From the NCBI GenBank assembly GCA_964393325.1, contig CAYMTE010000001.1:1-64000 (forward strand): 64,000 nucleotides of DNA. The letters run 5' to 3'. Numbering within the stretch: the stretch's first letter is position 1; the number at the start of each line of letters is the position of its first letter. Shown piece by piece: positions 24,021 to 33,788 of the stretch. The notes under the pieces were generated by a model that was given only the letters and a program-made list of their open reading frames with translations, did no database searches and had not been told where the DNA came from. The position numbers and the translations under genes were made by a program. This DNA is from JBAZWV01 sp964393325. Lineage in GTDB: Bacteria > Patescibacteriota > Patescibacteriia > 2-12-FULL-60-25.

Positions 24021-26111
24021 TTACGGCAGGGGAACGAGGAGGAGTTTTGTCCCATCGATCACGAGCAATCGTTTCGTTGCTTCATCGCCGTCCACGTCAC
24101 GCGGGCTCGTGAATTGGTTTGAGGTGAGCTGGGCCTTGAGTGTTCCGTCTTTATTGAAAATGAGGACGCGCTTGCCAGCCGGGTCGGTGATCGCGATGCG
24201 CTGTGCGTCTGCGTTCGTCCAGATGCCGGAAGCGGCGCGAAGCGCCGGATCAACGGTTGCGAGGCTGAATCCTTCCTGTCCACCTGAGAGGAATCGCGCC
24301 AGGGTACCGTCTGCTTTTAAGACGTAAACGTTGCTGTCGATCGCAAGACCTACGGCATTCGTGAGAGGAACGTTAGAAGCTTTGATGTACGCCGACTCGG
24401 CACCAAAGCCGGCGCTGCCGGATTGCGCGCGCCAGACCTGTCCGTTTTGTCCATCCAGCGAATAGGCTTTTCCGGCGTAGAGAACGAGATCGTTTGTGCT
24501 CGAAGATTTTGGTTGCGAGCTAATAAGCGCGACGTCGTCTGTCTGCGTATTGATGGCGTACATCGTTCCTGTCCGCGTGATGAAGACGATGGATTTTGAT
24601 CCAAGCGAACCCGCGACGACCGGTTCCGCGTTCGCAGGCAGGGCGATTTCTTTTTTCGTTTTATCCGTGATGTCGATCTTGATGATCTTTTTTGACGCGT
24701 TATCAACGGCGTACGCCGTGTCCTTCGAGAGAACCGGTGCGACGAGCGATCCATCGGCAACACCGGTGAGCGCGTGCAGTTCGACGATCTGATCGGCAAC
24801 GACGATCTTTCGGAGCTTTTCACGAAGCTGGACGAGATCATTGCGAAGTTTTTCGACGCGTTCTTTGTTTTTTGGATCCGCCAGATTTAAGCTTGCGAGC
24901 AATTGCTCCGAGGTTTCGATTTCTTTGCGAGCACGTGCGTCGTTTGCGTAGACGAGATCCGATTCCGCACGATTGCGATTGTCTTGTGCTTGATCATACG
25001 TCGCTTGCCACGCGGCGGCTTCTGCTGCGAGTTTTTGCTTGTGCTTCCAAAACGAGATACCGATGACGAGCGCGACGAGGGCGACGGCACTTCCGATGAC
25101 GATCGTCTTATGTTTTTTGGTGAAACGCGATCCGTGTCCTGCATTCATGCCGCGCAAGCTCGCCATCGCAGCGACGTCTTTCGTTCGATCCGAGGCGAGG
25201 AATCGACCGCGTGCCGTCTGGATCAGCCCCATCATGCCGCCTTTCATTTTGGACGCGAACGTCGTTTGCGTTTCGCTGGGCTTTTTGGATGGTGTGATGG
25301 CGGGGGAGAGATTCGCATCCGTTTCTTTTTCCGTGTCGCGCAATTTGTTAATGGACGCGGTGCTCTTGTTTGTTTCGAGCGCGGCGACTTTTGTTGCAAT
25401 GCCAGACGGCATTTCAAGCGCGACCGATGCGACGACGACGCCAAGAAAGTCATCCGGCACACCTCGTCGTTCCAGGTCTTGTTTGATTTCGAGCGCGGCG
25501 GAGACCGGCGGGAGCGTCGTGAGTCGTTCCTTGATCCGCAATTCATTTCGGAATCGTTCGAGGTTGGTCGTGCCGGCGATGAGCACGTCACCCGGTTTCA
25601 TGTCTCCGCAGATGAGTGAGGCGAACGGTTTCTTTGGATCGACGTCCGCAAGCTGCTCAAGCGAGCCAAAGAGGTCGAATGTTTTGTAACTGCCGTCTTC
25701 TTGTTTTTGGAGGAAGACGTTCATGAGCCGACCCGTTCCGGTGAGACAGATGTGATCTGGCGAGAGCTCGATGATATACAAGCTGACCCGATTCCATGCG
25801 AGGGGTGTCGGCTCGCCTTCGAGGAACGTTGCGACCGCGTCGTTTACGCGCTGAATGAGTTTTTCAAATCGCGCGACGGGATCTTGCTCAACACCGGCGA
25901 CCATATGCCTGGTCTGTTCGGCGGCGTCATTGATCACATCAAGGAGTCGTTCGTACGCATAGAGCGTCGAGGCGATTTCTGCGATGATCACGAGGCGTGT
26001 TCCTTTTGCCTGTTGCCCTGCGCCTTCGATACGAAAAATCCCTAGGATTTTTTCATCCGTTGGGCTTTTTGAGACTTCGATCTCGGCGATTCGGAATTGT
26101 TGCTCAACCAT
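24021..26111 (-). CDS. PP2C-like/beta-propeller single-pass membrane protein
   Basis: A 696-aa protein. Residues 1-235 resemble a PPM/PP2C phosphatase domain (SLYIIELSPDHICLTGTGRL, ASLICGDMKPGDVLIAGTTN), but the metal-binding Asp motifs are not evident, so it may be inactive. A basic linker leads to one membrane helix (337-355, IVIGSAVALVALVIGISFW), a coiled coil (357-445) and a C-terminal propeller-like region with repeats ending VYVLKADGTLARF and VLIFNKDGTLKAQL. This layout, cytoplasmic phosphatase-like and outer propeller, suggests signal transfer across the membrane; the partner is unknown. The start at 26111 has a TATACT box 9 nt upstream and no Shine-Dalgarno. Confidence 0.82.
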   Translation of the reverse strand: MVEQQFRIAEIEVSKSPTDEKILGIFRIEGAGQQAKGTRLVIIAEIASTLYAYERLLDVINDAAEQTRHMVAGVEQDPVARFEKLIQRVNDAVATFLEGEPTPLAWNRVSLYIIELSPDHICLTGTGRLMNVFLQKQEDGSYKTFDLFGSLEQLADVDPKKPFASLICGDMKPGDVLIAGTTNLERFRNELRIKERLTTLPPVSAALEIKQDLERRGVPDDFLGVVVASVALEMPSGIATKVAALETNKSTASINKLRDTEKETDANLSPAITPSKKPSETQTTFASKMKGGMMGLIQTARGRFLASDRTKDVAAMASLRGMNAGHGSRFTKKHKTIVIGSAVALVALVIGISFWKHKQKLAAEAAAWQATYDQAQDNRNRAESDLVYANDARARKEIETSEQLLASLNLADPKNKERVEKLRNDLVQLREKLRKIVVADQIVELHALTGVADGSLVAPVLSKDTAYAVDNASKKIIKIDITDKTKKEIALPANAEPVVAGSLGSKSIVFITRTGTMYAINTQTDDVALISSQPKSSSTNDLVLYAGKAYSLDGQNGQVWRAQSGSAGFGAESAYIKASNVPLTNAVGLAIDSNVYVLKADGTLARFLSGGQEGFSLATVDPALRAASGIWTNADAQRIAITDPAGKRVLIFNKDGTLKAQLTSNQFTSPRDVDGDEATKRLLVIDGTKLLLVPLP

Positions 26112-26120
26112 GTTGAAAAA

Positions 26121-26149
26121 AGTATAACGAGGGTCGACGAACCCGTCCA
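26121..26149 (-). promoter_or_regulatory. Promoter of a probably leaderless mRNA (26111 gene)
   Basis: On the minus strand TGGACG (26149-26144) and TATACT (26126-26121) are 17 nt apart, and the ATG lies 9 nt downstream of the -10, leaving almost no 5' leader. Confidence 0.6.
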
Positions 26150-26223
26150 TCCTAGACGGTTTGGATGCGTCCTCAAAGCCCCTTGTCAAGGGGGCGTGAT
26201 CAAGGCAGGATAGGGAGGGTTGT

Positions 26224-26838
26224 ATGCTTGAACACCTTTTTGGGTCAAAAACTCGTGCCAAGCTGCTGACGCTGTTTCTCCATCACCCGGAACAAGCGTT
26301 TTTTGTTCGCGAATTGACGCGCCTGATCGATACGCAGATCAATGCGGTTCGTCGTGAGCTCGAGAATCTCGTTGAGCTCGGACTCGTGAATGAAATCGAA
26401 GTGGCAGATGATACGGAAAAGCGCCCGGGTCTCAAACGAAAATATTACAAGATGAATGACGTGTTTCCGCTTCTTGCCGAAATTCGGACGCTCGTGACGA
26501 AAGCACACGTACTCATGGAGCGACGCCTGGATCGTGAGATTACGGCGCTTGGCGATATTCATTACTTCGCACTGATGGGTGCCTTTATCGGGCGATCTGG
26601 GTCACCAGTTGATTTGTTTTTAGTCGGGACGGTTGATCAGTCGGCGATGCGGAAGCTGATCGCGAAGCTCGAAAAGGAACTCGGATTTGAAATTAATTTT
26701 ACCTGCATGACGCCGCAGGACTTTAAGTATCGGAAAGAGATCACGGATCGATTCCTGTACTCCATTTTGGAATCTCCAAAGAACGTGATGGTAAATACCT
26801 TGGATCGCTTGGATGTCTCGAGCGGTTCGCCCTCATAA
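26224..26838 (+). CDS. Winged-helix transcriptional regulator-like protein
   Basis: A 204-aa protein with an N-terminal winged helix (about 1-85): KTRAKLLTLFLHHPEQAFFV, RELTRLIDTQINAVRRELEN, LVELGLVNEIE. The C-terminal part (about 105-190, YFALMGAFIGRSGSPVDLFL then DFKYRKEITDRF) resembles the nucleotidyltransferase-like tail found in related HTH proteins, probably non-catalytic. The target is unknown. GGGAGGG lies 4 nt before the ATG, and a GCCCCTT/AAGGGGC hairpin (26178-26195) lies upstream. Its stop overlaps the next start. Confidence 0.8.
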   Translation: MLEHLFGSKTRAKLLTLFLHHPEQAFFVRELTRLIDTQINAVRRELENLVELGLVNEIEVADDTEKRPGLKRKYYKMNDVFPLLAEIRTLVTKAHVLMERRLDREITALGDIHYFALMGAFIGRSGSPVDLFLVGTVDQSAMRKLIAKLEKELGFEINFTCMTPQDFKYRKEITDRFLYSILESPKNVMVNTLDRLDVSSGSPS

Positions 26839-27251
26839 TGAACAGCGCTATGAACCTTCGACGATCGGCGTGGTTGTTCATTGATACGTCCGTCGCCGGC
26901 GTGTGTCGCGTCGGTGTCCTCGACGGCCTTCGCGTACATGTTCGCGAGGTGACGGGTCGATCCGGGGTGCTACTTCCCGCGATCGCAACGTTTGGTCGGT
27001 CATTGTCTGCGTTGCGCGGCGTGTGCGTCGTGAGCGGCCCGGGATCATTCTCGTCCGTTCGTGCAGGCGTCCTGATCGCGAATCTGTTTGCGCGCGTTCG
27101 TCGTCTTCCACTTGTTGGTGTGACCGTTCGCGAGGCCGACGATCTTTCGCGTCTGTCGGAGCGGCTCGGTGCGGGGGACCTTTCGCCCGTCTCATTTGTT
27201 GAACCGGTGTACGATGCAGAGCCGAATATTACGTTGCCACGTTCCGCATGA
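26838..27251 (+). CDS. Short TsaB-like protein
   Basis: A 137-aa protein matching the N-terminal half of TsaB, the partner of TsaD in tRNA t6A synthesis: LFIDTSVAGVCRVGVLDG and VCVVSGPGSFSSVRAGVLIA, the latter equal to the family GPGSFTGLRIG block. TsaB is normally about 220 aa, so the C-terminal subdomain is missing or reduced. Whether it still supports t6A formation is unknown. An alternative start is the ATG at 26850. It overlaps the next gene by 4 nt. Confidence 0.7.
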   Translation: MNSAMNLRRSAWLFIDTSVAGVCRVGVLDGLRVHVREVTGRSGVLLPAIATFGRSLSALRGVCVVSGPGSFSSVRAGVLIANLFARVRRLPLVGVTVREADDLSRLSERLGAGDLSPVSFVEPVYDAEPNITLPRSA

Positions 27252-28759
27252 CATCCTCGGCATCATTCTCTCCACCAACGCGTTGGAAGCAACGGTTGCT
27301 TGAAATTATTCCGGGCGCGCTCGTCTGGACGACGATCATTACAACAATTGCGCTGTCGTTTGTTCGTCCGCTATGGGTGGTATATTTCGTGATCGTGTTT
27401 GATTTGTACTGGCTCTTTCGTGTCGCGTATTTCACACCATTCGTATTGATCTCGTGGGCGCGGTTTTGGCGCGAAACACGAACGGACTGGCAACCAAAAG
27501 CAGAGGCGCGACCCGGATACGATCGCATTCATCATCTTGTTTTTTTGCCGACGTATAAAGAGGATATCGCGGTTATTCGTGGAACGCTTGAGTCGTTGCT
27601 CGCGTCGCGGTATCCCGCGAATCGCATGGTTGTTGTGCTTGCCGGTGAAGAACGGGATGCGGAGCGATTTCGTGCGCAGGCAGAGATCCTCACGCGAGAA
27701 TACGAGGGGCGCTTCTATCGGTTTCTGACGACAGAGCATCCGAAGGGTTTACCAGATGAGATTCCGGGAAAAGGATCGAACCTGCATTGGTCGGGTCATC
27801 GGGTGCGCGAGGTGATCGATGCGTTCGGTTGGTCGTATGATGATGTCATTGTGTCATCGTTCGATGTTGATACGGTGGTTCATCCGCAGTATTTTTCGCG
27901 GTTGACGTTGCTGTATCTCACGGTGCCGAGTCCGACGCGGAGTTCGTTCCAGCCGGTCGCGTTGTATAACAATAATTTGTGGGAGTCGCCTGCAGTTGTT
28001 CGTATCGCGATGTTCGGAACGTCGTTTTGGTTACTGACCGAATTGTCGCGGCCGGAAGGCGCGATGACGTTTTCGTCGCATTCCATGAGCTTGCGAATGT
28101 TGGTAGATGTGGGATTTTGGCAAAAAGACATTGTGAGCGAGGACTCGCGCATTTTCTTGCAGGGACTTGTTCGGTATCACGGCGCATATCGCGTGACGCC
28201 GATGTACATCCCGGTATCCATGGATACGGTAATGACGGGGGACTACGGACAAGCGCTCATTGCGTTGTATAAACAGCTTCGACGATGGGCGTGGGGCGTA
28301 GAAAATTTTCCGTACATGGCCGTTGCGTTTTGGCGAGATCGCCAGATGCCGTTTTGGACAAAGGCCGCATTCCTCTGGAAGCAGGTTGAGGGAATGTACA
28401 CATGGGCAACGGCTCCGATCTTAATTTTCTTGATGGGGCGATTACCGTTTTGGGTTGCGCCTGAACGGTTCCGAGAGTTCGCGGTTTTCCAAAATACCCC
28501 CTTCACGCTGCAGTGGTTGATGCGGTTCGCGATGATCGGCGCGTTTTTGTCTGCCGCGCTTGCGCTCACGCTGCTTCCTCCGCGTCCCGCGCATATTCCG
28601 CGTCATCGCGCGCTTATCGTTGGTGTGTTGCAATGGCTGCTTTTGCCTGTGACGTTCGTTGTCTTTGGCGCGTTCCCCGCGATTGATGCGCAGACGCGAC
28701 TCATGTTCGGCAAGAGTCTGGGATTCCTCGTGTCGCCAAAACGAAAAACATCCGCGTGA
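27248..28759 (+). CDS. Membrane glycosyltransferase family 2 (cellulose-synthase-like)
   Basis: A 503-aa processive-type GT2. Two N-terminal helices (about 20-65) precede the catalytic domain (about 95-310) with HHLVFLPTYKED, the metal motif SSFDVDT, general base SEDSRIF and the acceptor motif QLRRWAWG (Q-x-x-R-W). Several C-terminal helices follow (from TAPILIFLMGRL). It probably polymerises or adds sugars to a surface polysaccharide at the membrane, but the sugar is unknown. It starts the envelope gene run and is followed 1 nt later by a soluble GT2. Confidence 0.9.
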   Translation: MTSSASFSPPTRWKQRLLEIIPGALVWTTIITTIALSFVRPLWVVYFVIVFDLYWLFRVAYFTPFVLISWARFWRETRTDWQPKAEARPGYDRIHHLVFLPTYKEDIAVIRGTLESLLASRYPANRMVVVLAGEERDAERFRAQAEILTREYEGRFYRFLTTEHPKGLPDEIPGKGSNLHWSGHRVREVIDAFGWSYDDVIVSSFDVDTVVHPQYFSRLTLLYLTVPSPTRSSFQPVALYNNNLWESPAVVRIAMFGTSFWLLTELSRPEGAMTFSSHSMSLRMLVDVGFWQKDIVSEDSRIFLQGLVRYHGAYRVTPMYIPVSMDTVMTGDYGQALIALYKQLRRWAWGVENFPYMAVAFWRDRQMPFWTKAAFLWKQVEGMYTWATAPILIFLMGRLPFWVAPERFREFAVFQNTPFTLQWLMRFAMIGAFLSAALALTLLPPRPAHIPRHRALIVGVLQWLLLPVTFVVFGAFPAIDAQTRLMFGKSLGFLVSPKRKTSA

Positions 28760-28760
28760 T

Positions 28761-29810
28761 ATGGAAGATGCAAAACGTGTTGCCGTGAACATCGTTGCCT
28801 GGAACTCCATGGCGTATATTCCCAATGTGCTTGCGTCATTGGATGAGCAGGATACGCGGGAGTTTATGGTTACCATCGTGGATAATGCTTCGAGCGATGG
28901 CATCGTGCCGTGGCTCGCGGAGCATCGCCCGGATGTTGCTGTTCTTCGGAATATGCGCAACCAGGGATTTTCACGCGCGCATAATCAGGCGATCGCGCTC
29001 GCGTTCTCGCGATGGAATGAGACGGATCTTGATCAGCGGTACGTGCTGGTCGCGAATCCGGATTTGGAATTCGCGCCGGACGCGATTCGATGTTTAACAG
29101 CATTCATGGATGAACATCCGGAGGTCGCTGCATGCGGTCCGAAATTACTTCGAGCCGTGATGCAGCCCGGCGAGGATGAACATCATGAGACACTCCGCTC
29201 ACGCACGATTGATTCCACGGGGCTTGTGATCACGAAAGCGCGACGTGCGTATGATCGTGGCGCGGGCGAGGAGGATGCGGGGCAGTACGATTGCGTAGAC
29301 GAGGTCTTTGGATTTTCCGGTGCGTGCGTCATGTTTCGTGCGTCTGTGTTGCGGGAGATTGCGTGTGAGGGGGAGATATTCGATGAAGATATTTTTGCCT
29401 ATAAAGAAGATGTAGATCTTGCATGGCGCATGCGGCGATGCGGGTATCGCGCGATGTTTGTTCCGCAGGCGGTGGTGTGGCATCATCGCCGCGCGCCATC
29501 TGCGCCGCGTGCTGGTCTTCTTCGGGTATTTTCGTTACGTCGAAAGAAATCTCCGTTTGTGAACTATCTTTCATCGCGGAATCATGGGTGGGTGTTGTTG
29601 AAAAATGACGACCTCGTCAACGCGCTCCTGCATCTTCCGTGGTGGGGGTCATACGAGATTCTGAAATCGCTCGGCGCACTCGCATCCTTCTCTGCACTAA
29701 AAGGAGAGCTTGCATCAATTCTTGGAATCCCTAAGATGTACGCGAAGCGTCGATTGTTGGCGGCTCGAGCGATTGTGCCGCGGGCAGAGATGCGACGCTG
29801 GTTTGTATGA
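28761..29810 (+). CDS. Glycosyltransferase family 2
   Basis: A 349-aa rhamnosyltransferase-type GT2. The N-terminal GT-A fold reads VAVNIVAWNSMAYIPNVL, VDNASSDGIVPWL and VLVANPDLEFAPDA (the DxD-like metal site is NPDLE), with FGFSGACVMFRASVL and YKEDVDLAWRMRRCGYR later. A basic C-terminal tail ends AEMRRWFV. No membrane helix is clear, so it is probably membrane-associated at the cytoplasmic face. The start at 28761 directly follows the previous stop; it overlaps the next gene by 4 nt. Confidence 0.9.
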   Translation: MEDAKRVAVNIVAWNSMAYIPNVLASLDEQDTREFMVTIVDNASSDGIVPWLAEHRPDVAVLRNMRNQGFSRAHNQAIALAFSRWNETDLDQRYVLVANPDLEFAPDAIRCLTAFMDEHPEVAACGPKLLRAVMQPGEDEHHETLRSRTIDSTGLVITKARRAYDRGAGEEDAGQYDCVDEVFGFSGACVMFRASVLREIACEGEIFDEDIFAYKEDVDLAWRMRRCGYRAMFVPQAVVWHHRRAPSAPRAGLLRVFSLRRKKSPFVNYLSSRNHGWVLLKNDDLVNALLHLPWWGSYEILKSLGALASFSALKGELASILGIPKMYAKRRLLAARAIVPRAEMRRWFV

Positions 29811-30625
29811 ACCCCAAGGTTACCTTCGTCACGGTGTGTTATCGAACACCCGGCCTTATTCGTCAGCTTCTCAAGGGGTGTGAAGAAGCGCATTTTTCGT
29901 TTCCGTACGAATATCTTCTCGTGGATAACGCCGCAGGGGATGGAACTGGCGCGATGGTGCGAGAGCAGTTTCCGTGGGTGACGGTGATCGACGCGCCGGG
30001 GAACGTGGGTTTTGGAGCGGGGAACAACATCGCCTTTCGCGAAGCGCGTGGCGAATATGTCATGCTCGTGAATCCGGATCTCACCGTGTTCCCTGGAGAG
30101 ATGGAAAAATTGATTGCGTTTGCGGATGCGCATCCCGACATTGGACTCGTTGGTCCGATGTTGTTGAATCCAGACCGCGGCTTGCAACGATCCTTTCATC
30201 GGTTTCCGGGTCCGCTTATTCCCATTCTTCGACGCACGATGCTTGGTCGGACGGCATGGGGTGCAAAACAGATCGATGAATATCTCATGAGGGATGCGGA
30301 CGCGACTCGCGTACAAGACGTCGACGGCTTGTTTGGCGCCGCAATTTTGATCCGTCGAAAGGCGCTTGATGCCATCGGCCCGTTTGATGAACGATTTTTT
30401 ATGTATTTTGAAGACGTAGATTTTTGCCGTCGCGCGTGGCAGGCGGGTTGGCGTGTGTGTTATGCGCCGGTTGCAACGTTTGTCCACTATCATCAGCGCG
30501 AAAGTGAGGTAAAGCGAATCTCGCAATTGTTTACGAATCGGGTGCTTCGTGAGCATATCAAGAGCGCCGTTCGATACTTTTTGAAATATCGCGGGATTCC
30601 TCATCCGCGCGCCCCGAAAACGTGA
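29807..30625 (+). CDS. Glycosyltransferase family 2
   Basis: A 272-aa GT2 related to its upstream neighbour: VTFVTVCYRTPGLIRQLL, LVDNAAGDGTGAM, VMLVNPDLTVFPGEM, GLFGAAILIRRKALDAIGPF and FEDVDFCRRAWQAGWRV. It lacks the longer C-terminal tail of the neighbour. Overlap of start and stop (ATGA) shows translational coupling. Two tandem GT2s suggest successive sugars of one glycan, an inference. Confidence 0.92.
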   Translation: MNPKVTFVTVCYRTPGLIRQLLKGCEEAHFSFPYEYLLVDNAAGDGTGAMVREQFPWVTVIDAPGNVGFGAGNNIAFREARGEYVMLVNPDLTVFPGEMEKLIAFADAHPDIGLVGPMLLNPDRGLQRSFHRFPGPLIPILRRTMLGRTAWGAKQIDEYLMRDADATRVQDVDGLFGAAILIRRKALDAIGPFDERFFMYFEDVDFCRRAWQAGWRVCYAPVATFVHYHQRESEVKRISQLFTNRVLREHIKSAVRYFLKYRGIPHPRAPKT

Positions 30626-30642
30626 TACGCTACACGTATCTC

Positions 30643-32742
30643 ATGGCTACACCGGAATCATCGTCGCCAAATTTTTTAACGTGCCCCGTTGAGCCGTGGC
30701 CCGGGGATTCTTCGTCGAAACAGATGCCGGGCGCCAAGGTGCCGGATCCTCGTTCATCCGAACCAGAGCAGAAGACGCCAAAGCGGCGCTGGAAGCGTTG
30801 GGTTGCGCTTGGCGTCGGTGTCGCGGTGTTCGTTGCGCTTCTTCCGGCATTGATCGGTGGTGTTCGTGCCGGGCTCGCGGCTCGTTCGGCGAGCGTGGCG
30901 ATCAAGAGCGCGCAAGAACGTATGCGTGCATTGGATGTTTCTGGCGCACGTTCGGATCTGGAAACAGCTCAACGATCCTTGACGGATCTCGGCGCTGCGC
31001 TGCGTGGGATGGGATTTTGGCGGGATGTTCCAGGGATCGGAACGCAGATTCGGGGTATTGAAGATGCGGCGGACGTCGGATCGGGAACACTTGAGAGTGT
31101 GGCAGATCTTCTTGACGTTGCCGACGTTATGGTTGATGCGTTGCGTGGCGGAACGGAAGCTGTGGATACCGTATCTACGGGCATTGCGCCAACGCGTTCA
31201 TTCCGCGAACTTACCGCGCAAGAAAAACGGGATCTCTTGCAGCGATTTTCGAATCAGCTTCCGACGCTTCGGCTTGCGCGAGACAAGATGGATTTGGCGT
31301 TGGAGCGCTGGAAGCAGATTCCACAAGATGAGCTCGCGGCACCGATTCGTTCGGCGCTCGCACCGCTCGCAGATGCGTTGCCGGTCATGCAGCGGTCGCT
31401 TGATGAAGCGGTTCCGCTCATCGAGGTCATGTTGCCGCTCGCGGGCTATCCCGAGCCGCGTCGATATTTGATGGCGTTGCAGAACGCGGACGAGATTCGC
31501 CCGGCGGGTGGATTTATCGGAACGATCGGAACAATGACATGGGACGCGGGTGAGATGTCCGAATTTGCCTTTACGGATGTGTATACGGTTGATAATCCCG
31601 TATCGGGTGTTTGGAAGGAGACGCCGCCCGAGCCGATCGTAAAATATCTTGGTCAACAGAATTGGTTTTTGCGCGACGCGAACTGGTCGCCGGATTTTTC
31701 AGTGTCCGCGGAACGGATTATCGATTACTACATTCGTGAAGTGGAGCTTCAGATGCACGGTGAGCTTCCGCATCGACCGGACACGTATCTCGCGTTTGAA
31801 CCGGGATTTTTTGAGGCGCTGTTGCGACTGACTGGTCCGATCACGGTGGATGACATTACGTTTGATGCGGATACCTTTTTTGAAAAATTGGAATACGAGG
31901 TCGAGGTGCACTGGCATCAGATCGGATTGCCCGTTGATGCGCGGAAGCAGATTCTTTCTCGCATCGGCGATGAAATTCAAAAAAAGGTGTTTGCTCTTCC
32001 GGTATCGAAGTGGCCGGAGTTGTTACATCTCGTGACGCAGGCGCTTGAGCAGAAGCAGCTTATGGCGTATTCACGAGACCGATCACTCCAAGCGCTGTTT
32101 GATCAACGCGGCTGGAGTGCGCGTGCGCCGGAAACGCGGGGGGATTTTTTGTGGGTTGTTGATGCGAACCTTGCGGCCTATAAAACGGATGGCGCGATGC
32201 AGAAGCAGGTTCGATATGAGCTGCGCGCCAACGATCCGCGCGGGGCGGTTGCGACGGTGACGCTTCGATACACGAATACGGCAAAGGGATATCTCACGCC
32301 AGACTATCGGTACACGCGATATCGATCGTACTCTCGCGTGTATGTGCCCGAGGGGGCGGAATTGCTTTCGTATCGTGGCGCGATGTTGAATGACATTCAT
32401 AATACAGGCGGTGTCGTTGTCCCGGGAAATGTGGATGTGATGAAAGAACTTGGGAAGACGGTGTTTGGCGCCTTTTGGGCCGTTGAGCCCGGAAAAACAG
32501 GAGAACTTTCGTTCACGTATCGACTGCCGGCCGAAGTTGTCGCGCAACTCTCACGTGGAACCTATCAACTTGATTGGGCAAAGCAGGCGGGTGTGGATGA
32601 CGCGCAATTGACACTCAACCTCTCGCTCGGTAAGAACATCATGTCCGCAACGCCTCCCGAAGAAGAGGAGCACTGGGGAGACGCGATGTATACCTACGAC
32701 ACGGACTCGCGTACAGATCGGCGGTTTGATATCCGTTTTTAA
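30643..32742 (+). CDS. DUF4012 membrane-anchored protein
   Basis: A 699-aa protein. A Pro/Ser-rich cytoplasmic tail and basic patch (TPKRRWKRW) precede one membrane helix (about 52-75). A helical region (90-240) follows, then the DUF4012 core (YLMALQNADEIRPAGGFIGT, FTDVYTVDNPVSGVWKETPP, WFLRDANWSPDFSVSAERII). DUF4012 proteins are common in CPR and Gram-positive envelope loci, but their function is unknown. The C-terminal third (from ATVTLRYTNTAKGYLTP) looks beta-rich. The context suggests a role in surface polymer assembly. TACGCT preceded by TGA (30623-30631) lies 11 nt upstream. Confidence 0.88.
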   Translation: MATPESSSPNFLTCPVEPWPGDSSSKQMPGAKVPDPRSSEPEQKTPKRRWKRWVALGVGVAVFVALLPALIGGVRAGLAARSASVAIKSAQERMRALDVSGARSDLETAQRSLTDLGAALRGMGFWRDVPGIGTQIRGIEDAADVGSGTLESVADLLDVADVMVDALRGGTEAVDTVSTGIAPTRSFRELTAQEKRDLLQRFSNQLPTLRLARDKMDLALERWKQIPQDELAAPIRSALAPLADALPVMQRSLDEAVPLIEVMLPLAGYPEPRRYLMALQNADEIRPAGGFIGTIGTMTWDAGEMSEFAFTDVYTVDNPVSGVWKETPPEPIVKYLGQQNWFLRDANWSPDFSVSAERIIDYYIREVELQMHGELPHRPDTYLAFEPGFFEALLRLTGPITVDDITFDADTFFEKLEYEVEVHWHQIGLPVDARKQILSRIGDEIQKKVFALPVSKWPELLHLVTQALEQKQLMAYSRDRSLQALFDQRGWSARAPETRGDFLWVVDANLAAYKTDGAMQKQVRYELRANDPRGAVATVTLRYTNTAKGYLTPDYRYTRYRSYSRVYVPEGAELLSYRGAMLNDIHNTGGVVVPGNVDVMKELGKTVFGAFWAVEPGKTGELSFTYRLPAEVVAQLSRGTYQLDWAKQAGVDDAQLTLNLSLGKNIMSATPPEEEEHWGDAMYTYDTDSRTDRRFDIRF

Positions 32743-32753
32743 CCTCGCTCTAC

Positions 32754-33758
32754 ATGTTCGCAAAAAAAGTCGGCATTGATCTCGGCACGACCACGGTTCT
32801 GGTCTATGTGCCAAAAAAGGGGATCATTCTGAATGAACCTTCCGTTGTTGCGGTGTCACTCGCCGATAAGCGTGTCCTTGCGGTTGGAAAAGAGGCAAAA
32901 GAGATGTTGGGTCGAACGCCGGATACGATCGTTGCGCGTCGTCCACTCAAAGACGGTGTCATCGCAGACTATCGGACGACAGAAGCGATGTTGCGATATT
33001 TTTTGAATAAGGCGCTTGGAGGAATGCGGTTTTTTCGTCCCGAGGTCATGGTTGCGGTGCCGGGCGGTATCACCTCGACGGAACGTCGCGCGGTGATCGA
33101 CGCGACGATCAGTGCAGGAGCGCGAGCGGCGTACATTATTAAAGAACCGGTTGTCGCGGCGATTGGTGCGGACATACCGATCGGTTCCGCCTCCGGTCAT
33201 ATGATTATTGATATCGGCGGCGGAACGAGTGAGATCGCGGTGATTTCGCTTGGCGGCGTCGTGTCTTCGTCTTCCGTTCGTATCGGCGGTAATAAGCTCG
33301 ACCTCGCGATTCAAGAGCACGTCCGTCGCAAGTATGGTCTCGCGATCGGCGAGCGAACCGCGGAAGATATTAAAATTCGCATCGGGTCTGCGTTGTATCT
33401 TGAACACAAGCTCGAAATGCAAGTGAAGGGCCGTGACATGATCAGCGGATTGCCGCGAACGATCACGGTGACGTCTGACGATGTGACCGATGCGGTGCAG
33501 CATGAACTGCAAGGAATCGTTGAAGCGATTAAAGATGTGTTGCACAACACGCCACCGGAACTTTCCGCGGACGTGATGGAAAAGGGGATGGTGCTTTCGG
33601 GGGGATCGTCTCAATTGCGGAATTTGGATCGGTTGTTTTCGGATGCGACGGGTGTCCCGGCGTTTGTCGCGGATGATCCGCAGCTTTGTGTGGCGAAAGG
33701 AACGGGCATCGCGCTTGAGAATCTGGAGAGCTATAAGCGCAGTATTTTTACGTCGTAA
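32754..33758 (+). CDS. mreB: Rod-shape actin homologue MreB
   Basis: A 334-aa actin-fold ATPase that organises cell-wall synthesis. Phosphate 1 (VGIDLGTTTVLVYV), phosphate 2 (IIDIGGGTSEIAVISLGG) and the adenosine motif (LSGGSSQLRNLDRLF) are intact, as are NEPSVVA and AVPGGITSTERRAV. Length is usual. No mreC, mreD or rodA neighbours are seen; it stands among glycosyltransferases and DUF4012 instead, 11 nt after the latter. Confidence 0.97.
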   Translation: MFAKKVGIDLGTTTVLVYVPKKGIILNEPSVVAVSLADKRVLAVGKEAKEMLGRTPDTIVARRPLKDGVIADYRTTEAMLRYFLNKALGGMRFFRPEVMVAVPGGITSTERRAVIDATISAGARAAYIIKEPVVAAIGADIPIGSASGHMIIDIGGGTSEIAVISLGGVVSSSSVRIGGNKLDLAIQEHVRRKYGLAIGERTAEDIKIRIGSALYLEHKLEMQVKGRDMISGLPRTITVTSDDVTDAVQHELQGIVEAIKDVLHNTPPELSADVMEKGMVLSGGSSQLRNLDRLFSDATGVPAFVADDPQLCVAKGTGIALENLESYKRSIFTS

Positions 33759-33788
33759 TCGCGCGTTGCATCGTGTTATACTTTTGAC

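Noticed and set aside
29582..30604. 340-codon minus-strand frame
   Set aside because: Antisense to two clear GT2 genes; no homology seen.
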